DNA of 64,000 nt from Pseudoalteromonas denitrificans DSM 6059 (GCF_900112265.1 NZ_FOLO01000010.1:1-64000); one strand, 5' to 3'; positions 15,800-26,091 are shown, counted from the first letter of the stretch. Made by a program: numbers and translations. Notes: generated by a model from the letters alone, not told the origin.

Positions 15800-17317
15800 T
15801 CACATCCCCACTATTTCGGTTAGAAAATCATTACTACCACGTCTTAATCGCTCTTCGCTTAACCCAGCCATTCTGAGTACTTTCCAGCGCCTAAGCTCTG
15901 ACAATGGCACATTCAACTGCGCTATTACTCTTGTTATTCTTCGAATTTGATATTCCGTAGTACTTTCACAATTACGTGAAAAAAATTGTTGGCATAGAGG
16001 CATTTTATAAATGTTTTTTTCAATGCTTGCAGGTGATTGGATTTGTGATAAATACCAGTTTCTGCTCATTTTAGGTTGTTCTAACAACTCATCATTACAG
16101 TTACGTATCTGTATTAATTCGCAAACAGTTCGTTTATCTTTTTTATTCCAATCAACTCGATTGTTTATTGATGTCGGATAAATACGATATTGACTATTAA
16201 GCTCCAGTAACCAAACTTTATCATGTCGATATAGCCAGGCGTATATTGCCCCTCCTTGCTTTGTTTGCCTTGCGGATTTTACTCCACATTGTTTTACTAA
16301 GGCTTCCCAACTTTGCCTATTTTGAAGCTTACCCTCTGTACTTATGTCATTAATGCTTGATGGAACAATATGTGATTTTGAAAAAGGTGATAGATGGGAT
16401 ACTTCGTTTAAAACAGTATTTATATCCCAATCTTTAGATAAAAAAGACTGATGAATAACGATATGCTCAAGGTAGCTAAATGATTTTCTGTGTTTTCGAA
16501 ATATAGTTCTCAACCAACAACTTTGAGCGTTATTAATATCAAGAGCATGCCTCATTAACCATTTTGTTGGCCAATAGCGTAATACTCTCTCTTTTATTTC
16601 TTCGTACCTTATAAATTGCCCTTTTCTATAACCATTAATGTCAGCTAAGTATTTATAATAAACTGACCACTGAGCTAAGGTTGCGGATTTTGATTGTGGT
16701 CGATTTAATAATTTTTTAACCTGTTCAGTCACAATTAAGGATTCTGGTCGAGACTCTTGTTGATAAACATCAGGACAGTTTTCAGGACTAGCGGCAAAAA
16801 ATTGATGCCTGTGATGAGAGTGACGTTCAACAAGCGCTTCTTTCAACTCTCCATGCAATATACAGGTATCAGCTCCGCTGACTTGCCAAAGTCTTTGCCA
16901 AAAATATTCACCATATTCCTGCTTTTGTAATTGCATACATTGCGGACAATACCTAAGTGATAACTTCTGTTTAACTCTGGAAGCTGCAACTCCTAACGCT
17001 AAATGAATCGCACCTTGTGATGTGCCAGCCATCAAGCCCAAACATTTTAGTCGTCGCTCTTCTGGCACAAATGGAGCGTATAGAGGAAAAAGCGTATGAT
17101 TATAAATCAGATATTCAGTGTCATATTGGTGGCAGTCTGCGTAATGTTTTGAAATTAATGATAACTGATTTGGTAAATCTGTTGTTGCAATCACTTTCCT
17201 ATCACAATACACCTCATCTAATAGCTGTTTAGGGCTAGTAAGACCCAAGTGTATACCATAGCGAGCAATCGTACTGTAGATCAACTCATCTTGATATGGC
17301 ATAGGGAAGTTTAACAA
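15800..17317 (-). CDS. tnsD: Tn7 target selector TnsD (TniQ family)
   Basis: A 505-residue TniQ-family protein, against 508 in Tn7. TnsD binds the 3' end of glmS and recruits TnsC, directing insertion just downstream. The N-terminal run NFPMPYQDELIYSTIARYGI is typical. A zinc site is visible at about residues 125-160 (YCPQCMQLQ, then DTCILHGEL). The C-terminal run ENYQIRRI-like (EYQIRRITRVIAQL, about 450-465) is also shared with Tn7 TnsD. The start is TTG at 17317, chosen because residues 2-10 align with the start of Tn7 TnsD; ATG at residue 6 is the alternative. The location of this element beside glmS is direct evidence that this TnsD, or its ancestor, works. Confidence 0.96.
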   Translation of the reverse strand: MLNFPMPYQDELIYSTIARYGIHLGLTSPKQLLDEVYCDRKVIATTDLPNQLSLISKHYADCHQYDTEYLIYNHTLFPLYAPFVPEERRLKCLGLMAGTSQGAIHLALGVAASRVKQKLSLRYCPQCMQLQKQEYGEYFWQRLWQVSGADTCILHGELKEALVERHSHHRHQFFAASPENCPDVYQQESRPESLIVTEQVKKLLNRPQSKSATLAQWSVYYKYLADINGYRKGQFIRYEEIKERVLRYWPTKWLMRHALDINNAQSCWLRTIFRKHRKSFSYLEHIVIHQSFLSKDWDINTVLNEVSHLSPFSKSHIVPSSINDISTEGKLQNRQSWEALVKQCGVKSARQTKQGGAIYAWLYRHDKVWLLELNSQYRIYPTSINNRVDWNKKDKRTVCELIQIRNCNDELLEQPKMSRNWYLSQIQSPASIEKNIYKMPLCQQFFSRNCESTTEYQIRRITRVIAQLNVPLSELRRWKVLRMAGLSEERLRRGSNDFLTEIVGM

Positions 17318-17322
17318 AACTC

Positions 17323-18990
17323 TCAGGCCTTCATTAGCCAGTTTTCAACATCAAAAATACCATTTTTACACTTCAAAACTGCATAAAGAGTATCATTATT
17401 ATCTGTTTGCGAATGTTCAAAACGCAGATCATCTGAATCTAAGGTGCACCAATCCTTTTTCTTAATTAACTTAGTTTTTTCTTGGGGTATTTCTTTATCT
17501 TTTCCTAAACCCTCATACCAACCTAGCACGATTGGCATTAACTCTCGTATTGTAAGATCGGGGTAAAGTTTAAAAACTCTTTCAATTAACGGTTGAATAA
17601 GCTCTGATTGACATTCCATATCAATTAACAAATTATGTAATCGCTGTGCATGTTCGTTAGCGGTATAAGGAATTATCTGTTTATTCTTTTGATCAAATAC
17701 TGCATCGACTTTAGTACTCAACTCAATCATTTTCTGATCGATATTAGGCATACATAAGTCTGAATATTTCTGTATTAGTTCAGCATCGTTAGAACGTAAT
17801 GCTGCCAACATCGGGTGCACAGGCTTGAATTCATCTTTATAAACCTGCCTTAGTAAATTGACCGTTATACGCTCTGTTCGAGTAAAAATAGCCCTTACTT
17901 GAGCCAGTACAAATAGTTTAACTACTATATCCAGTACACCTTGAGATAAGTCATACCAGCAATTTCTCACTTCATCAGATAAAGTACTGTCTTTTTTCAT
18001 TAGCCACTGGTATTTCCAAAGTCTATCGGTAAAAGCTATCCATTCCGTTTTTAATAATCCACCCGTTTCTGGATTCACCTTAGGTATATGTGCCTTCATT
18101 GGCTCCCAAAATAAAGCTCCAAATCCAGCACTGCGCCTCGCAGAACGTAAATTCAATTCAAATATAGGTCTGGCTTTTGGCGTACCAACCATGATCACAG
18201 GCAAACCAATGACATTAACTAAGGTAACAAAGAAGTTCAACATTTTCTCTGTACCTCCAGAATTACTTCGGCTCAAATGTTGAATTTCATCAATGATTAA
18301 AACACCAATTGCATGCACATTCGCGATCTGGCTCATTAATGCTAAAAGAGTCTCTACACTGTGCCTTTTAAGTGCATATTTTTGTTCATAATTTGTCTGT
18401 AACAAACAATCTATTGCTCTGAAAAAATGATGACATAAGCTTTTTAATGAACCATCGTGCGGACAATCTAGCTTCAAATAGACTATTTGAGTAAAGTTTA
18501 ATTTCTCGTGATATACCACCTGAGGATAGGTGGCTAACATTCTTGTAAGTGTCGAACTTTTACCACAGCCAGAGCAACCAATTAAAGATAAACTCCGAGC
18601 AGTTGATTTTGCATGCTCAAATCTGAAAACTTCCAGATCTCCCGATTGAACTCGTTCATAGCCATTTTGCATATGTGTATTTAAAGAGCCATCATCAGGA
18701 TTTCGACCTACATACCCTTGACGGATCATAATCGACAATTTAGATTCAAGCTGAAGGTGGTTAGAAATAGGCTGAAAAAAGTCATCTAATAATTGTGCTA
18801 TTAAATGCATTCTTTTATTACCATCCAAAAATACCTCTTTTGGATCAAAATCAATATTCCCTGTTAGTCCACCTCGTATTTGTGATGTCGACATAATCGG
18901 TGTCAAGGCTTCAATAAAAGGATTACCTTGATATTTTGCAATGCCAGGATCTCGATAGACTGCTCTTCGGGTATTTTTAGGTAAATTCAT
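17323..18990 (-). CDS. tnsC: Tn7 AAA+ regulator TnsC
   Basis: A 555-residue AAA+ ATPase, the same length as Tn7 TnsC. It forms ATP-dependent filaments on target DNA that connect TnsD or TnsE to the TnsAB transposase. Walker A is GCSGCGKSSTL at about residue 135, and Walker B is VLIIDEIQHLS at about residue 230. A sensor-like MVGTPKARPIFE run follows at about 270. The C-terminal region (after about 500) corresponds to the TnsA-binding tail of Tn7 TnsC. The gene is tightly packed between tnsB (16 bp) and tnsD (5 bp). Confidence 0.96.
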   Translation of the reverse strand: MNLPKNTRRAVYRDPGIAKYQGNPFIEALTPIMSTSQIRGGLTGNIDFDPKEVFLDGNKRMHLIAQLLDDFFQPISNHLQLESKLSIMIRQGYVGRNPDDGSLNTHMQNGYERVQSGDLEVFRFEHAKSTARSLSLIGCSGCGKSSTLTRMLATYPQVVYHEKLNFTQIVYLKLDCPHDGSLKSLCHHFFRAIDCLLQTNYEQKYALKRHSVETLLALMSQIANVHAIGVLIIDEIQHLSRSNSGGTEKMLNFFVTLVNVIGLPVIMVGTPKARPIFELNLRSARRSAGFGALFWEPMKAHIPKVNPETGGLLKTEWIAFTDRLWKYQWLMKKDSTLSDEVRNCWYDLSQGVLDIVVKLFVLAQVRAIFTRTERITVNLLRQVYKDEFKPVHPMLAALRSNDAELIQKYSDLCMPNIDQKMIELSTKVDAVFDQKNKQIIPYTANEHAQRLHNLLIDMECQSELIQPLIERVFKLYPDLTIRELMPIVLGWYEGLGKDKEIPQEKTKLIKKKDWCTLDSDDLRFEHSQTDNNDTLYAVLKCKNGIFDVENWLMKA

Positions 18991-19006
18991 TACTAAACCT
19001 CATCAA

Positions 19007-21085
19007 TCAATCCTCATCAAACAGCTCATCTATATGATCTGGAAAAGAATAGTCATCCTCTTGAACTGCCAAAGGAATAACATCAGCTAATTTGTCTTGT
19101 TTTATTTTTTCTGGATAGAAAGCTGTTTGTTGTCGCTCCTCACGCTTGGCTTCAGCCCTATGTTTAATGATCCCCTTCGTTCTTTGCACATTAGACTGAT
19201 CATCAGTATTCGGCATTTCTTTTTTAGCTTGTTTTATTTTCTCTTCAATCAGGCGCTCAAGTTCTCTTTCTTTAGTTTTCGAAACTAATTTACTGGCAGC
19301 CACAGATTTTTTTTGCTCATTTTGAGTTTGCCAAACATCCCAAAATGAACAAGTGTCAAATTCCCTGCACCTTTGAGTTAAATCACATACCCAATACTCA
19401 GAACTATTCTTCTCTGGAAATAGATAAATATGATTTGCAGTTCTAGGGTCATACGCGGCATCGAGTGATTTGGGGTGCTTAGCTTCTTTTGATCTATGCA
19501 TCCAACCTTGTAGCACTATTTCAGAACAAGTGTAATAAACACCAAACAAGCAAATCCCCAACTCGGAGATTGTTGCTTTTTTTCTTGGTAAGAGTGCAAT
19601 GGTCGCAGCATCTTCAGAAACGGCTCTTAATTTACCGGTTCTATTTTGTAGCCCCCAATTCCATAAAGAAAGCGGTGTCATTAGCAGATCTGTTGGCATA
19701 TCGATATCACGATCATATTTTTTCATCGTGTGAAAACGATTGTGATACAAAACCGAGGCTAAAATAATTTCAGTAAATTCATTAATGGTTAGTGTAGCAT
19801 CCAACCGGTAATCTTTGTCTCCCTGCTTTTTGATTTTGGTACCAGTAACGATACCTGGGGCATAAGGTTTAAATATTGCCTGATGAGTTTTAAAACTACG
19901 CTCTACAATCCCTTTAGCATCACCTCTATAAGGTGGGGTATTTTCAATTCTAACGGAAAAGCTACGCTCTAAAGATTCGATTTGATGGCCTAACAGTTCG
20001 CCTCTATCAGCCAAAATAGCATCAGGTAATCCAATAACAGGCCAGTCTTCATATTCAATATCAAAACCAAACTTTTTACAGTAGTCGACCTTATCGGTCA
20101 AAGCATGAGTTAACGCCTGCATTGCCGATGCATAGGAAGGGCTTTCCACACCAACATAAAACCCTGCAACCATTCGGCTAAATACATCGATCACCATATA
20201 TATTACGGGACGACCTATGATATTGCGCCTCTCACTATTAGAAACCACATATATATCAGCTATCGTCGCATCAATTTCAAAGCGTGAACCAGGGCCTAAA
20301 ACATCGGTATTGGCTGTACTAGATAATGGTCTGATATCTTTAGCGAACGCAATACTTGAAGCCCGCTTTTGAATTATTTCTACCTGCTTATATTCTCTTT
20401 GATAAAAGTGCTGCATTTGCCAAAAGGTTGGGATTTCTTCTGCAGGTGTATTTGGATAATACATATCGTAGATGTCTTGAAATCTACGATGTGAAAATGA
20501 CAATGTATTTTTCTTTTCAGTTAATAAATACTTTTCAATTGCTCGTCGGAATAAGCGCTCAATATCTTCATTTATAATTGCACCGATACCAGCCGTATAT
20601 ATTCTAGGTCTTCCCAGCTTTTTATCTGTAGCTTGGCGTTTCTTGCCCTTTGCCCCTGACTTTTTATAATCTGGTAACATCGCATTTTCATTTTGTCCTC
20701 TTTGCCAATAACGACGCAAAAGATTATATAATGTTGGTTTAGTGGAACCCTTTTCCTCAATAACTTCTTTAACTCTTGCCGCTCTGACATTTGGAAAAAC
20801 GGCTTGATGATCAATAATAATAGGCTGAATCAAAGCAAAGTTTTTCTCTCTTTTCCCCCAAGCTATACTTTCTTCATCCGGGTTTTCTAATGTAAGAAAC
20901 TCAAATGGATCTGATTCTCTTGTTAATACGCCTTCATCAACAGCATCCATCAATTCCTTTTGGCTTACAATAGATGGAAATGCACGATCATCATATAAAG
21001 GTATCCAGACAATTTCTTCTGGAAAAATGATTAAAATCCGATATAACGTTTCATTAAACGCCAATACTTCATTAATTCGAAACAC
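19007..21085 (-). CDS. tnsB: Tn7 transposase subunit TnsB (DDE)
   Basis: A 692-residue DDE transposase (702 in Tn7) that binds the end repeats and performs 3' cleavage and strand transfer. Catalytic residues can be placed: Asp in FEIDATIADI (about 268), Asp in ILADRGEL (about 357) and Glu in GIVERSF (about 393), very near the Tn7 positions 273, 361 and 396. DNA-binding helical domains precede and a basic tail follows. The start is GTG at 21085 with GGGAGG eight bases upstream, overlapping the tnsA end by 14 bp, which implies translational coupling. Confidence 0.97.
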   Translation of the reverse strand: MFRINEVLAFNETLYRILIIFPEEIVWIPLYDDRAFPSIVSQKELMDAVDEGVLTRESDPFEFLTLENPDEESIAWGKREKNFALIQPIIIDHQAVFPNVRAARVKEVIEEKGSTKPTLYNLLRRYWQRGQNENAMLPDYKKSGAKGKKRQATDKKLGRPRIYTAGIGAIINEDIERLFRRAIEKYLLTEKKNTLSFSHRRFQDIYDMYYPNTPAEEIPTFWQMQHFYQREYKQVEIIQKRASSIAFAKDIRPLSSTANTDVLGPGSRFEIDATIADIYVVSNSERRNIIGRPVIYMVIDVFSRMVAGFYVGVESPSYASAMQALTHALTDKVDYCKKFGFDIEYEDWPVIGLPDAILADRGELLGHQIESLERSFSVRIENTPPYRGDAKGIVERSFKTHQAIFKPYAPGIVTGTKIKKQGDKDYRLDATLTINEFTEIILASVLYHNRFHTMKKYDRDIDMPTDLLMTPLSLWNWGLQNRTGKLRAVSEDAATIALLPRKKATISELGICLFGVYYTCSEIVLQGWMHRSKEAKHPKSLDAAYDPRTANHIYLFPEKNSSEYWVCDLTQRCREFDTCSFWDVWQTQNEQKKSVAASKLVSKTKERELERLIEEKIKQAKKEMPNTDDQSNVQRTKGIIKHRAEAKREERQQTAFYPEKIKQDKLADVIPLAVQEDDYSFPDHIDELFDED

Positions 21086-21896
21086 GGCGCGCCTCCCTTA
21101 TTGCTAAAATATCCCCAATATTTAGATCTGATGCTTTAAGTTTTTTAAATGGAATAAAAATATCAAACTTAAAGTAACGTTTGGCCATTAACTGCCGAAC
21201 TTCCAGCAATGACTCTCCTAACTCCATGTTATAGGCTGTATCCAATTTACGAGTCACATTGATTAAGCTCTGATCTCCATCCGCTTTAAATGCATATGAA
21301 TAAAAATCAATACGGTCGGTCATTACATCGTCATCAATTTCATCTAGTTCAGCAGGGTATAACCATTTGATATTCTGAAAAACAACTTGAGGTATCTCTT
21401 TTTCAGTCACTATTTGCCATGGCACAGACTTACTTTTCCAATAACGTCGTTCAAGCTCCAGCTTTTCAACAGTTCTAGAATCTTGTAAATCTTTTGCATA
21501 TTTAGCCTGAAGAGAAAATTTAGGACAGATAGGTTCGTTAGTATTAACCAAAAAATCAGAAGACATAATTTGATCTATGCCCTGAACTTGCGGATGTTTA
21601 ATCCCTGCTTCGATAGCTAAAGCTTGAGTTTCTTCGAGTAGTAACGGAAATTGTTCTCGAATATCAGTTGTTGCAGTTCGCCACTCTAGAATTAAAAATA
21701 CAGCTAGCTCCAGATCTGACAATAGATGATGAGTTCGGCGGCTTGTATGTCCAAAAACACGATTAGATCGCCCCTTGGACGCCAAATCACGTACTGTTAA
21801 CCAAGGTAGGTAGTTTTCACCATGACCAGACCCTCTACCTTCTTTTATCCATTTGTCATTTTTTGCTGGAGAATTAAAATTCTTTTTTCCTGCCAT
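21072..21896 (-). CDS. tnsA: Tn7 transposase subunit TnsA (endonuclease)
   Basis: A 274-residue restriction-enzyme-like endonuclease (273 in Tn7) that cuts the 5' ends of the element, giving cut-and-paste movement together with TnsB. The catalytic set is recognisable: Glu in SDLELAVFLILEW (about residue 60), Asp in SSDFLVN (about 112) and Lys in LQAKYAKD (about 130), matching Glu63, Asp114 and Lys132 of Tn7. First gene of the tns operon; its ATG lies about 120 bp inside the right end, so the promoter lies among the TnsB sites and can be repressed by TnsB, as in Tn7. Confidence 0.97.
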   Translation of the reverse strand: MAGKKNFNSPAKNDKWIKEGRGSGHGENYLPWLTVRDLASKGRSNRVFGHTSRRTHHLLSDLELAVFLILEWRTATTDIREQFPLLLEETQALAIEAGIKHPQVQGIDQIMSSDFLVNTNEPICPKFSLQAKYAKDLQDSRTVEKLELERRYWKSKSVPWQIVTEKEIPQVVFQNIKWLYPAELDEIDDDVMTDRIDFYSYAFKADGDQSLINVTRKLDTAYNMELGESLLEVRQLMAKRYFKFDIFIPFKKLKASDLNIGDILAIREARRVSN

Positions 21897-21947
21897 AATA
21901 AAAAACCACCAGATCTTGTGCCTTTTTTAAGCATAGACCGGATGGTT

Positions 21948-22016
21948 TTAGTAAGCAACTTTATTACTTGGTAAAGAACTTTAATACTTAGTAAAGAACT
22001 TTATTACTTTCCCACA
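21948..22016 (-). repeat. Tn7-type right end with three TnsB repeats
   Basis: On the minus strand the end begins TGTGGGAAA at 22016. Three directly abutting 20-bp repeats follow inward at 21988-22007, 21968-21987 and 21948-21967; each is a variant of GTAATAAAGTTCTTTACTAA. Tn7 right-end sites read similarly (TGTGGG terminus, then AATAAAGTC-type sites). The strict 20-bp spacing and the short distance to tnsA also match Tn7R. Farther in, at 21904-21945, an imperfect hairpin lies just before the tnsA ribosome site, as in Tn7. Confidence 0.9.
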
Positions 22017-22041
22017 ACCACAAAAACACTTATCATATTGA
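22017..22041 (-). other. attTn7 insertion site downstream of glmS
   Basis: The spacer between the glmS stop codon (ends 22042) and the transposon terminus (22016) is exactly 25 bp, the distance known for Tn7 insertions. The five bases next to the element on this side are ACCAC (22017-22021), the presumed target duplication; its partner should stand next to the left end outside the window. TnsD would bind the last codons of glmS at 22042-22080. Confidence 0.85.
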
Positions 22042-23889
22042 TTACTCTACAGTTACTGACTTTGCCAAGTTGCGAGGTTGGTCAACATCAGTGCCTTTGA
22101 TCACGGCAACATAATAAGATAATAATTGTAATGGAATGGTATAAACGATAGGCGCTAAAATATCTTCAACCTGATTTACGTTTACGACACGCATTGTTTC
22201 ATCTGATTTAAATTCTGACGCTTTATCAGCAAATACGTAAATGATACCGCCACGAGCACGCACTTCTTCTACGTTTGATTTAAGCTTTTCTAATAATTCA
22301 TTGTTTGGTGCGACAACTATGATAGGCATATCAGCGTCTATTAACGCTAATGGACCATGTTTTAGCTCGCCTGCCGCATAAGCTTCCGCATGAATATAAG
22401 AAATTTCTTTAAGTTTTAATGCCCCTTCCATTGCGATTGGATATTGGTCGCCTCGGCCTAAAAATAATGCATGGTGTTTATCTGCAAACTCTTCAGCTAA
22501 GCCTTCAATACCTTCATCTAAAGAAAGCGCTTCTTCTAATTTATTAGGCAGTTCTTTAAGTGCCTGAACAATCGCTTTTTGAGGTAGTCCCTTTTCCTGT
22601 GCAATTGATGCCACTAGCATTAACAAGCCAACTAATTGCGTCGTAAATGCTTTAGTAGAAGCAACACCTATTTCCGTACCCGCTTTAGTCATAAAGGCCA
22701 AATCAGATTCACGTACTAATGATGAGCCAGCAACATTACAAATAGTCATAGATGCCATATAACCTTGCTCTTTAGCAAGACGCAATGCAGCTAACGTATC
22801 AGCTGTTTCACCTGATTGAGAAATAGTGACTAATAAGCTATTTTCATGCACATAAGATTTACGATATCTAAACTCTGAGGCAATTTCGATATTACAACTC
22901 ACACCTGCGTACTGCTCTAACCAATAACGGGCAACCATTCCAGAGTGGTAACTCGTACCACAGGCAATAATTTGCACATGTTTTACTTGGCTAAAAATAT
23001 CAGTCGCCTGCGTACCATTAAATGCACCAAACGCATCTAATGCAACAGTATTTTCATTTAATCTGCCTTCAAGAGTATTACGTACAGCAACAGGTTGTTC
23101 GTAAATTTCTTTTAGCATGTAATGGCGATACTCACCTTTACCCGTATTGTCGTTAGTGGCATTTGATTCATGCTGCTCACGCTCAACGGCATTACCGTCT
23201 TTATCAAATATCTCTACCGATTCACGTGTAATGCGAGCAACATCACCTTCTTCTAAAAAGATAAAATTACGCGTTACAGCTAGAAGAGCGAGCTGATCTG
23301 AGGCAATGAAGTTTTCGCCTAAACCTAAACCGATTACTAACGGGCTGCCAGAGCGTGCAACTATCATTTCATTAACGTTTTCTTTATCAAAAACAACAGT
23401 ACCGTAAGCGCCTTCTAACTGTTTTACACTCGCTTGTACTGCTTCTAATAAGCTTGAAGTTGTTTTACGCATATCATGTACTAAATGCACCATAACTTCG
23501 GTATCAGTATCCGATAAAAACTTATAACCTTTGGTTTTTAAGCTTGCACGTAATTTTTCATGATTTTCAATTATGCCATTATGTACCAATGCAATTTGAT
23601 CATTTGAAATATGCGGGTGAGCATTTACTTCTGTTACACCACCATGAGTAGCCCAACGAGTATGTGCAATACCAGTTGTGCCTTTATGACCACTTTCGTT
23701 TAATGCACTTTCAAGGTTTGCAACTTTACCAACTGACTTTACTGTATTTAATTGAGTACTGCGTTTGCCCTCATTTGAAACAAGTGCCACACCAGCCGAG
23801 TCATATCCTCGGTATTCAAGGCGCTTTAAACCTTCTACTAATATTTTATTTACTGGGCGTTCTGCAACAGCCCCAACTATTCCACACAT
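22042..23889 (-). CDS. glmS: Glutamine-fructose-6-phosphate aminotransferase
   Basis: A 615-residue enzyme that makes glucosamine-6-phosphate from fructose-6-phosphate and glutamine, the first step to UDP-GlcNAc for peptidoglycan and LPS. The mature N-terminus [12 protein letters not shown] carries the nucleophilic Cys of the glutaminase domain; the motifs [17 protein letters not shown] and HPHIS follow. Two SIS sugar-isomerase domains make up the rest ([28 protein letters not shown]), ending in [12 protein letters not shown] start at ATG 23889, since AGGAGA is 5 bases upstream and Cys must be residue 2. The 3' end is the TnsD recognition site, conserved because it encodes active-site residues. 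Confidence 0.98.
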   Translation of the reverse strand: MCGIVGAVAERPVNKILVEGLKRLEYRGYDSAGVALVSNEGKRSTQLNTVKSVGKVANLESALNESGHKGTTGIAHTRWATHGGVTEVNAHPHISNDQIALVHNGIIENHEKLRASLKTKGYKFLSDTDTEVMVHLVHDMRKTTSSLLEAVQASVKQLEGAYGTVVFDKENVNEMIVARSGSPLVIGLGLGENFIASDQLALLAVTRNFIFLEEGDVARITRESVEIFDKDGNAVEREQHESNATNDNTGKGEYRHYMLKEIYEQPVAVRNTLEGRLNENTVALDAFGAFNGTQATDIFSQVKHVQIIACGTSYHSGMVARYWLEQYAGVSCNIEIASEFRYRKSYVHENSLLVTISQSGETADTLAALRLAKEQGYMASMTICNVAGSSLVRESDLAFMTKAGTEIGVASTKAFTTQLVGLLMLVASIAQEKGLPQKAIVQALKELPNKLEEALSLDEGIEGLAEEFADKHHALFLGRGDQYPIAMEGALKLKEISYIHAEAYAAGELKHGPLALIDADMPIIVVAPNNELLEKLKSNVEEVRARGGIIYVFADKASEFKSDETMRVVNVNQVEDILAPIVYTIPLQLLSYYVAVIKGTDVDQPRNLAKSVTVE

Positions 23890-23935
23890 ATTTATCTCCT
23901 GCACGGGTGTATGGTTAATATCCTTATGGATATGT

Positions 23936-24709
23936 TTATTTGCTTACTTCAGCACAAATAAGTTGTACGCCACAGCCTTTAATCGCTTGGCAAATATCTT
24001 CTGCCAAGTTGTTGTCGGTTATTAAGGTTGTAACTTTATGCCAAGGTAATTCTAAGTTTGGTATTTTTCGTCCAATTTTGTCTGACTCTACCATTACTAT
24101 CACTTCTCGAGCAGATTCCGCCATCACTTGGCTTAATCCCATTAATTCATTAAATGTTGTTGTACCACGTTCAATATCAATGCCATCGGCACCAATAAAT
24201 AACTGATCAAAATCATAAGAACGTAATACTTGTTCAGCAACTTGCCCCTGAAAAGACTCAGAATGTGGATCCCAAGTACCCCCGGTCATCAATAAAGTAG
24301 GTTCATTTTCAAGTGATAACAATTGATTAGCAATATTCATTGCATTTGTCATTACCAATAAACCACGTTTATTTGAAAGCTGTGAGATCAAAGCCGCTGT
24401 TGTTCTACCACTGTCAATAATAATACGATTATGGTCTTTAATGAGGTTAGCAGCCGCTTTGGCGATTGCCATTTTGCGACGCGAAACGAGTTCTTCGTTG
24501 CTTTGTGCAACAATTTCTTGTGGTAACGCAATTGCGCCACCGTAACGACGTAATAGTAGACCGCTTTTTTCTAATGCGGTTAAATCCTTTCGAATCGTAA
24601 CTTCTGACGTTTCAAATTTTTCAGCCAAAGTATCCACACTTACTTCTCCAGATTCATTAACCTGATTCAATATAGTATGGCGTCTTTGTTGTGTATTTCG
24701 TTTTGTCAT
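23936..24709 (-). CDS. DeoR/GlpR-family transcriptional regulator
   Basis: A 257-residue DeoR-type repressor. The N-terminal winged HTH covers residues 1-60 ([20 protein letters not shown], then LLRRYGGAI). The C-terminal DeoR sensor domain (about 75-235) has [16 protein letters not shown] and the late motif [12 protein letters not shown], which bind a phosphorylated sugar or polyol. It lies 46 bp upstream of glmS in the same direction. In related bacteria a DeoR-type gene often stands between glmU and glmS, so control of amino-sugar synthesis is the likely role. Here glmU is far away. Confidence 0.9.
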   Translation of the reverse strand: MTKRNTQQRRHTILNQVNESGEVSVDTLAEKFETSEVTIRKDLTALEKSGLLLRRYGGAIALPQEIVAQSNEELVSRRKMAIAKAAANLIKDHNRIIIDSGRTTAALISQLSNKRGLLVMTNAMNIANQLLSLENEPTLLMTGGTWDPHSESFQGQVAEQVLRSYDFDQLFIGADGIDIERGTTTFNELMGLSQVMAESAREVIVMVESDKIGRKIPNLELPWHKVTTLITDNNLAEDICQAIKGCGVQLICAEVSK

Positions 24710-24846
24710 TTGTTAGATTTAAGTTTCGATTCGAAAGATAAGGGTATTAAAACAAAACTTGTTATAAATAACAATGATCGGATATAAAAAATTCGACTTA
24801 ATAAAAACCCCTTCATTTAAAAGGTTTTAAACCCCTCTTTTATAAA

Positions 24847-24869
24847 CCGACCAATAAAATACTGGTCGG
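24847..24869 (-). terminator. Hairpin after the secreted-protein gene
   Basis: CCGACCA (24847-24853) and TGGTCGG (24863-24869) form a 7-bp stem with a 9-base loop, eleven bases after the stop codon of the minus-strand gene at 24880. The T-run after it is weak (TTTATAAAA), so termination may be partial. Confidence 0.55.
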
Positions 24870-24879
24870 CAATAGATAA

Positions 24880-25413
24880 TTATCGAATTAACTTAGTGGC
24901 CGTCCAAGTATCTCCAGAATATAAATCAATACCTTTGAGCATATTAGGTAATTTTTCAGTTATTTTATAAATTCTCTTACAACCAGAATAATTCATACCA
25001 TCTGGTAAATCTGTGCAAAAAGTAATAACACCCGATTCGGTTACACTCTTATTATTTATAGGATAAAACTTACCTGAACTTAATATAGTTATTAACCCGG
25101 CCTCCGTAGTGAATTCTAATTTTTTTCGCTTCGTTTCAGATTCATGATCTTCTAAAAGTAACCATGATGTACCTGCCAAACTGTCAAAATTAACAAGTGC
25201 ATTATTATCTTGCAGTTTATATTTGACCTCTCCTCCATTTGTTAACCAAACAATATCAGGTCGATTATCGCTATTCATATCTATAAATTGAAATGATTTA
25301 ATATCACCATCTTCCAAAAGAACTTTTGTATCTTGGTATTCAACCTCAACCGCTTTACTAGTAAAAGCTAAGATTAGAGTTGCTAGCGTTAGAGCTGAAA
25401 ATTTTGTATTCAT
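24880..25413 (-). CDS. Small secreted protein with VCBS/FG-GAP-like motif
   Basis: A 177-residue protein of unknown function. The start at 25413 gives a typical signal peptide (MNTKFSALTLATLILAFTSKA) and is preferred over an upstream codon at 25473. The mature part begins with a VCBS/FG-GAP-like calcium-binding segment (FIDMNSDNRPDIVWLTNGG, about residues 45-63). The remainder has a beta-rich look with two Cys residues (FCTDLP and SGCKR), which could form a disulfide in the periplasm. It stands alone, with a terminator after it. Confidence 0.65.
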   Translation of the reverse strand: MNTKFSALTLATLILAFTSKAVEVEYQDTKVLLEDGDIKSFQFIDMNSDNRPDIVWLTNGGEVKYKLQDNNALVNFDSLAGTSWLLLEDHESETKRKKLEFTTEAGLITILSSGKFYPINNKSVTESGVITFCTDLPDGMNYSGCKRIYKITEKLPNMLKGIDLYSGDTWTATKLIR

Positions 25414-25607
25414 TATTAAAATCCTAATATTATTGTTCCGATTAACGATATTGCTAACCAGCCACACCAACATACCATCGATTTTAAATACGCAAGTTTT
25501 ACAAAATTAACTAATTTAGTTTTATAATGTAAAAATAAATGTTGCCCCCTATTTTGGAAACCAAGTAAATTATCAGGGAGTTTTAAATATAAATTAACGG
25601 ATTAATA

Positions 25608-26024
25608 ATGTTAAAAAAAACATTTATATATGTTGCCATAGTCACAAGTTCATTTACTTCATACGCTGAATTATTTTCAGAAAGCTACTATAAAAAACTA
25701 ACTCCTCATTTTTCAGGCTACCTTGAAGAACTAAAAGAATTTAATAGCAATTTAGTTAAATCTGATTTTATTGCGTGTGATTTAGCAGATCAAAAAATTG
25801 ATCCGTGTGATGCTGATAAAAGTAAATATTTATATGACTACGCAACTGGAAATTACGGTAAAAAAATCAAACGAAGAAATGGTTTTGCCATCGATAATTC
25901 AAACCTGAATTATTTGGAAAATGAACTGTTATCTGCACATGCTGAATATCTAAAACAAACAACACAAGAAGCAAGACAACGTGTCGCAGAATATTTAGAA
26001 AACACCAACAAAGCAAAAAAATAG
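25608..26024 (+). CDS. Small secreted protein, unknown
   Basis: A 138-residue protein with a signal peptide (MLKKTFIYVAIVTSSFTSYA). The mature part is helical and charged and has two Cys residues about eleven residues apart (FIACDLADQKIDPCDADKS). I do not recognise a family. It has its own promoter region (25474-25607, about 130 bp) shared with the divergent secreted-protein gene, so the two may be co-regulated. A weak hairpin follows at 26092-26134. Confidence 0.6.
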   Translation: MLKKTFIYVAIVTSSFTSYAELFSESYYKKLTPHFSGYLEELKEFNSNLVKSDFIACDLADQKIDPCDADKSKYLYDYATGNYGKKIKRRNGFAIDNSNLNYLENELLSAHAEYLKQTTQEARQRVAEYLENTNKAKK

Positions 26025-26091
26025 AAGCTCTATACAATTAAACATAAATTCACATACTCAAGTAAAAACTAGACATAGCACACTTCTTTAA

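Larger units (their letters stand above)
1..22016 (-). mobile_element. Tn7-family transposon, right part (left end not in window)
   Basis: A Tn7-type element sits downstream of glmS. Its right end is at 22016, where the minus strand begins TGTGGG, followed by TnsB-type repeats and the complete tnsABCDE operon. Everything to the left of tnsE (nuclease, HTH protein, Wadjet-like operon, TPR gene, IS66 copy) is read as cargo. I looked for a second TGTGGG terminus with matching repeats and for an ACCAC duplication on the left and found none, so the left boundary probably lies before position 1. The left limit given here is the window edge, not the element end. Confidence 0.85.

Noticed and set aside
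14185..21896. CRISPR-associated transposon
   Set aside because: No cas genes or CRISPR repeats were seen, and both TnsD and TnsE are full-length, so the element uses the two classic Tn7 targeting routes.
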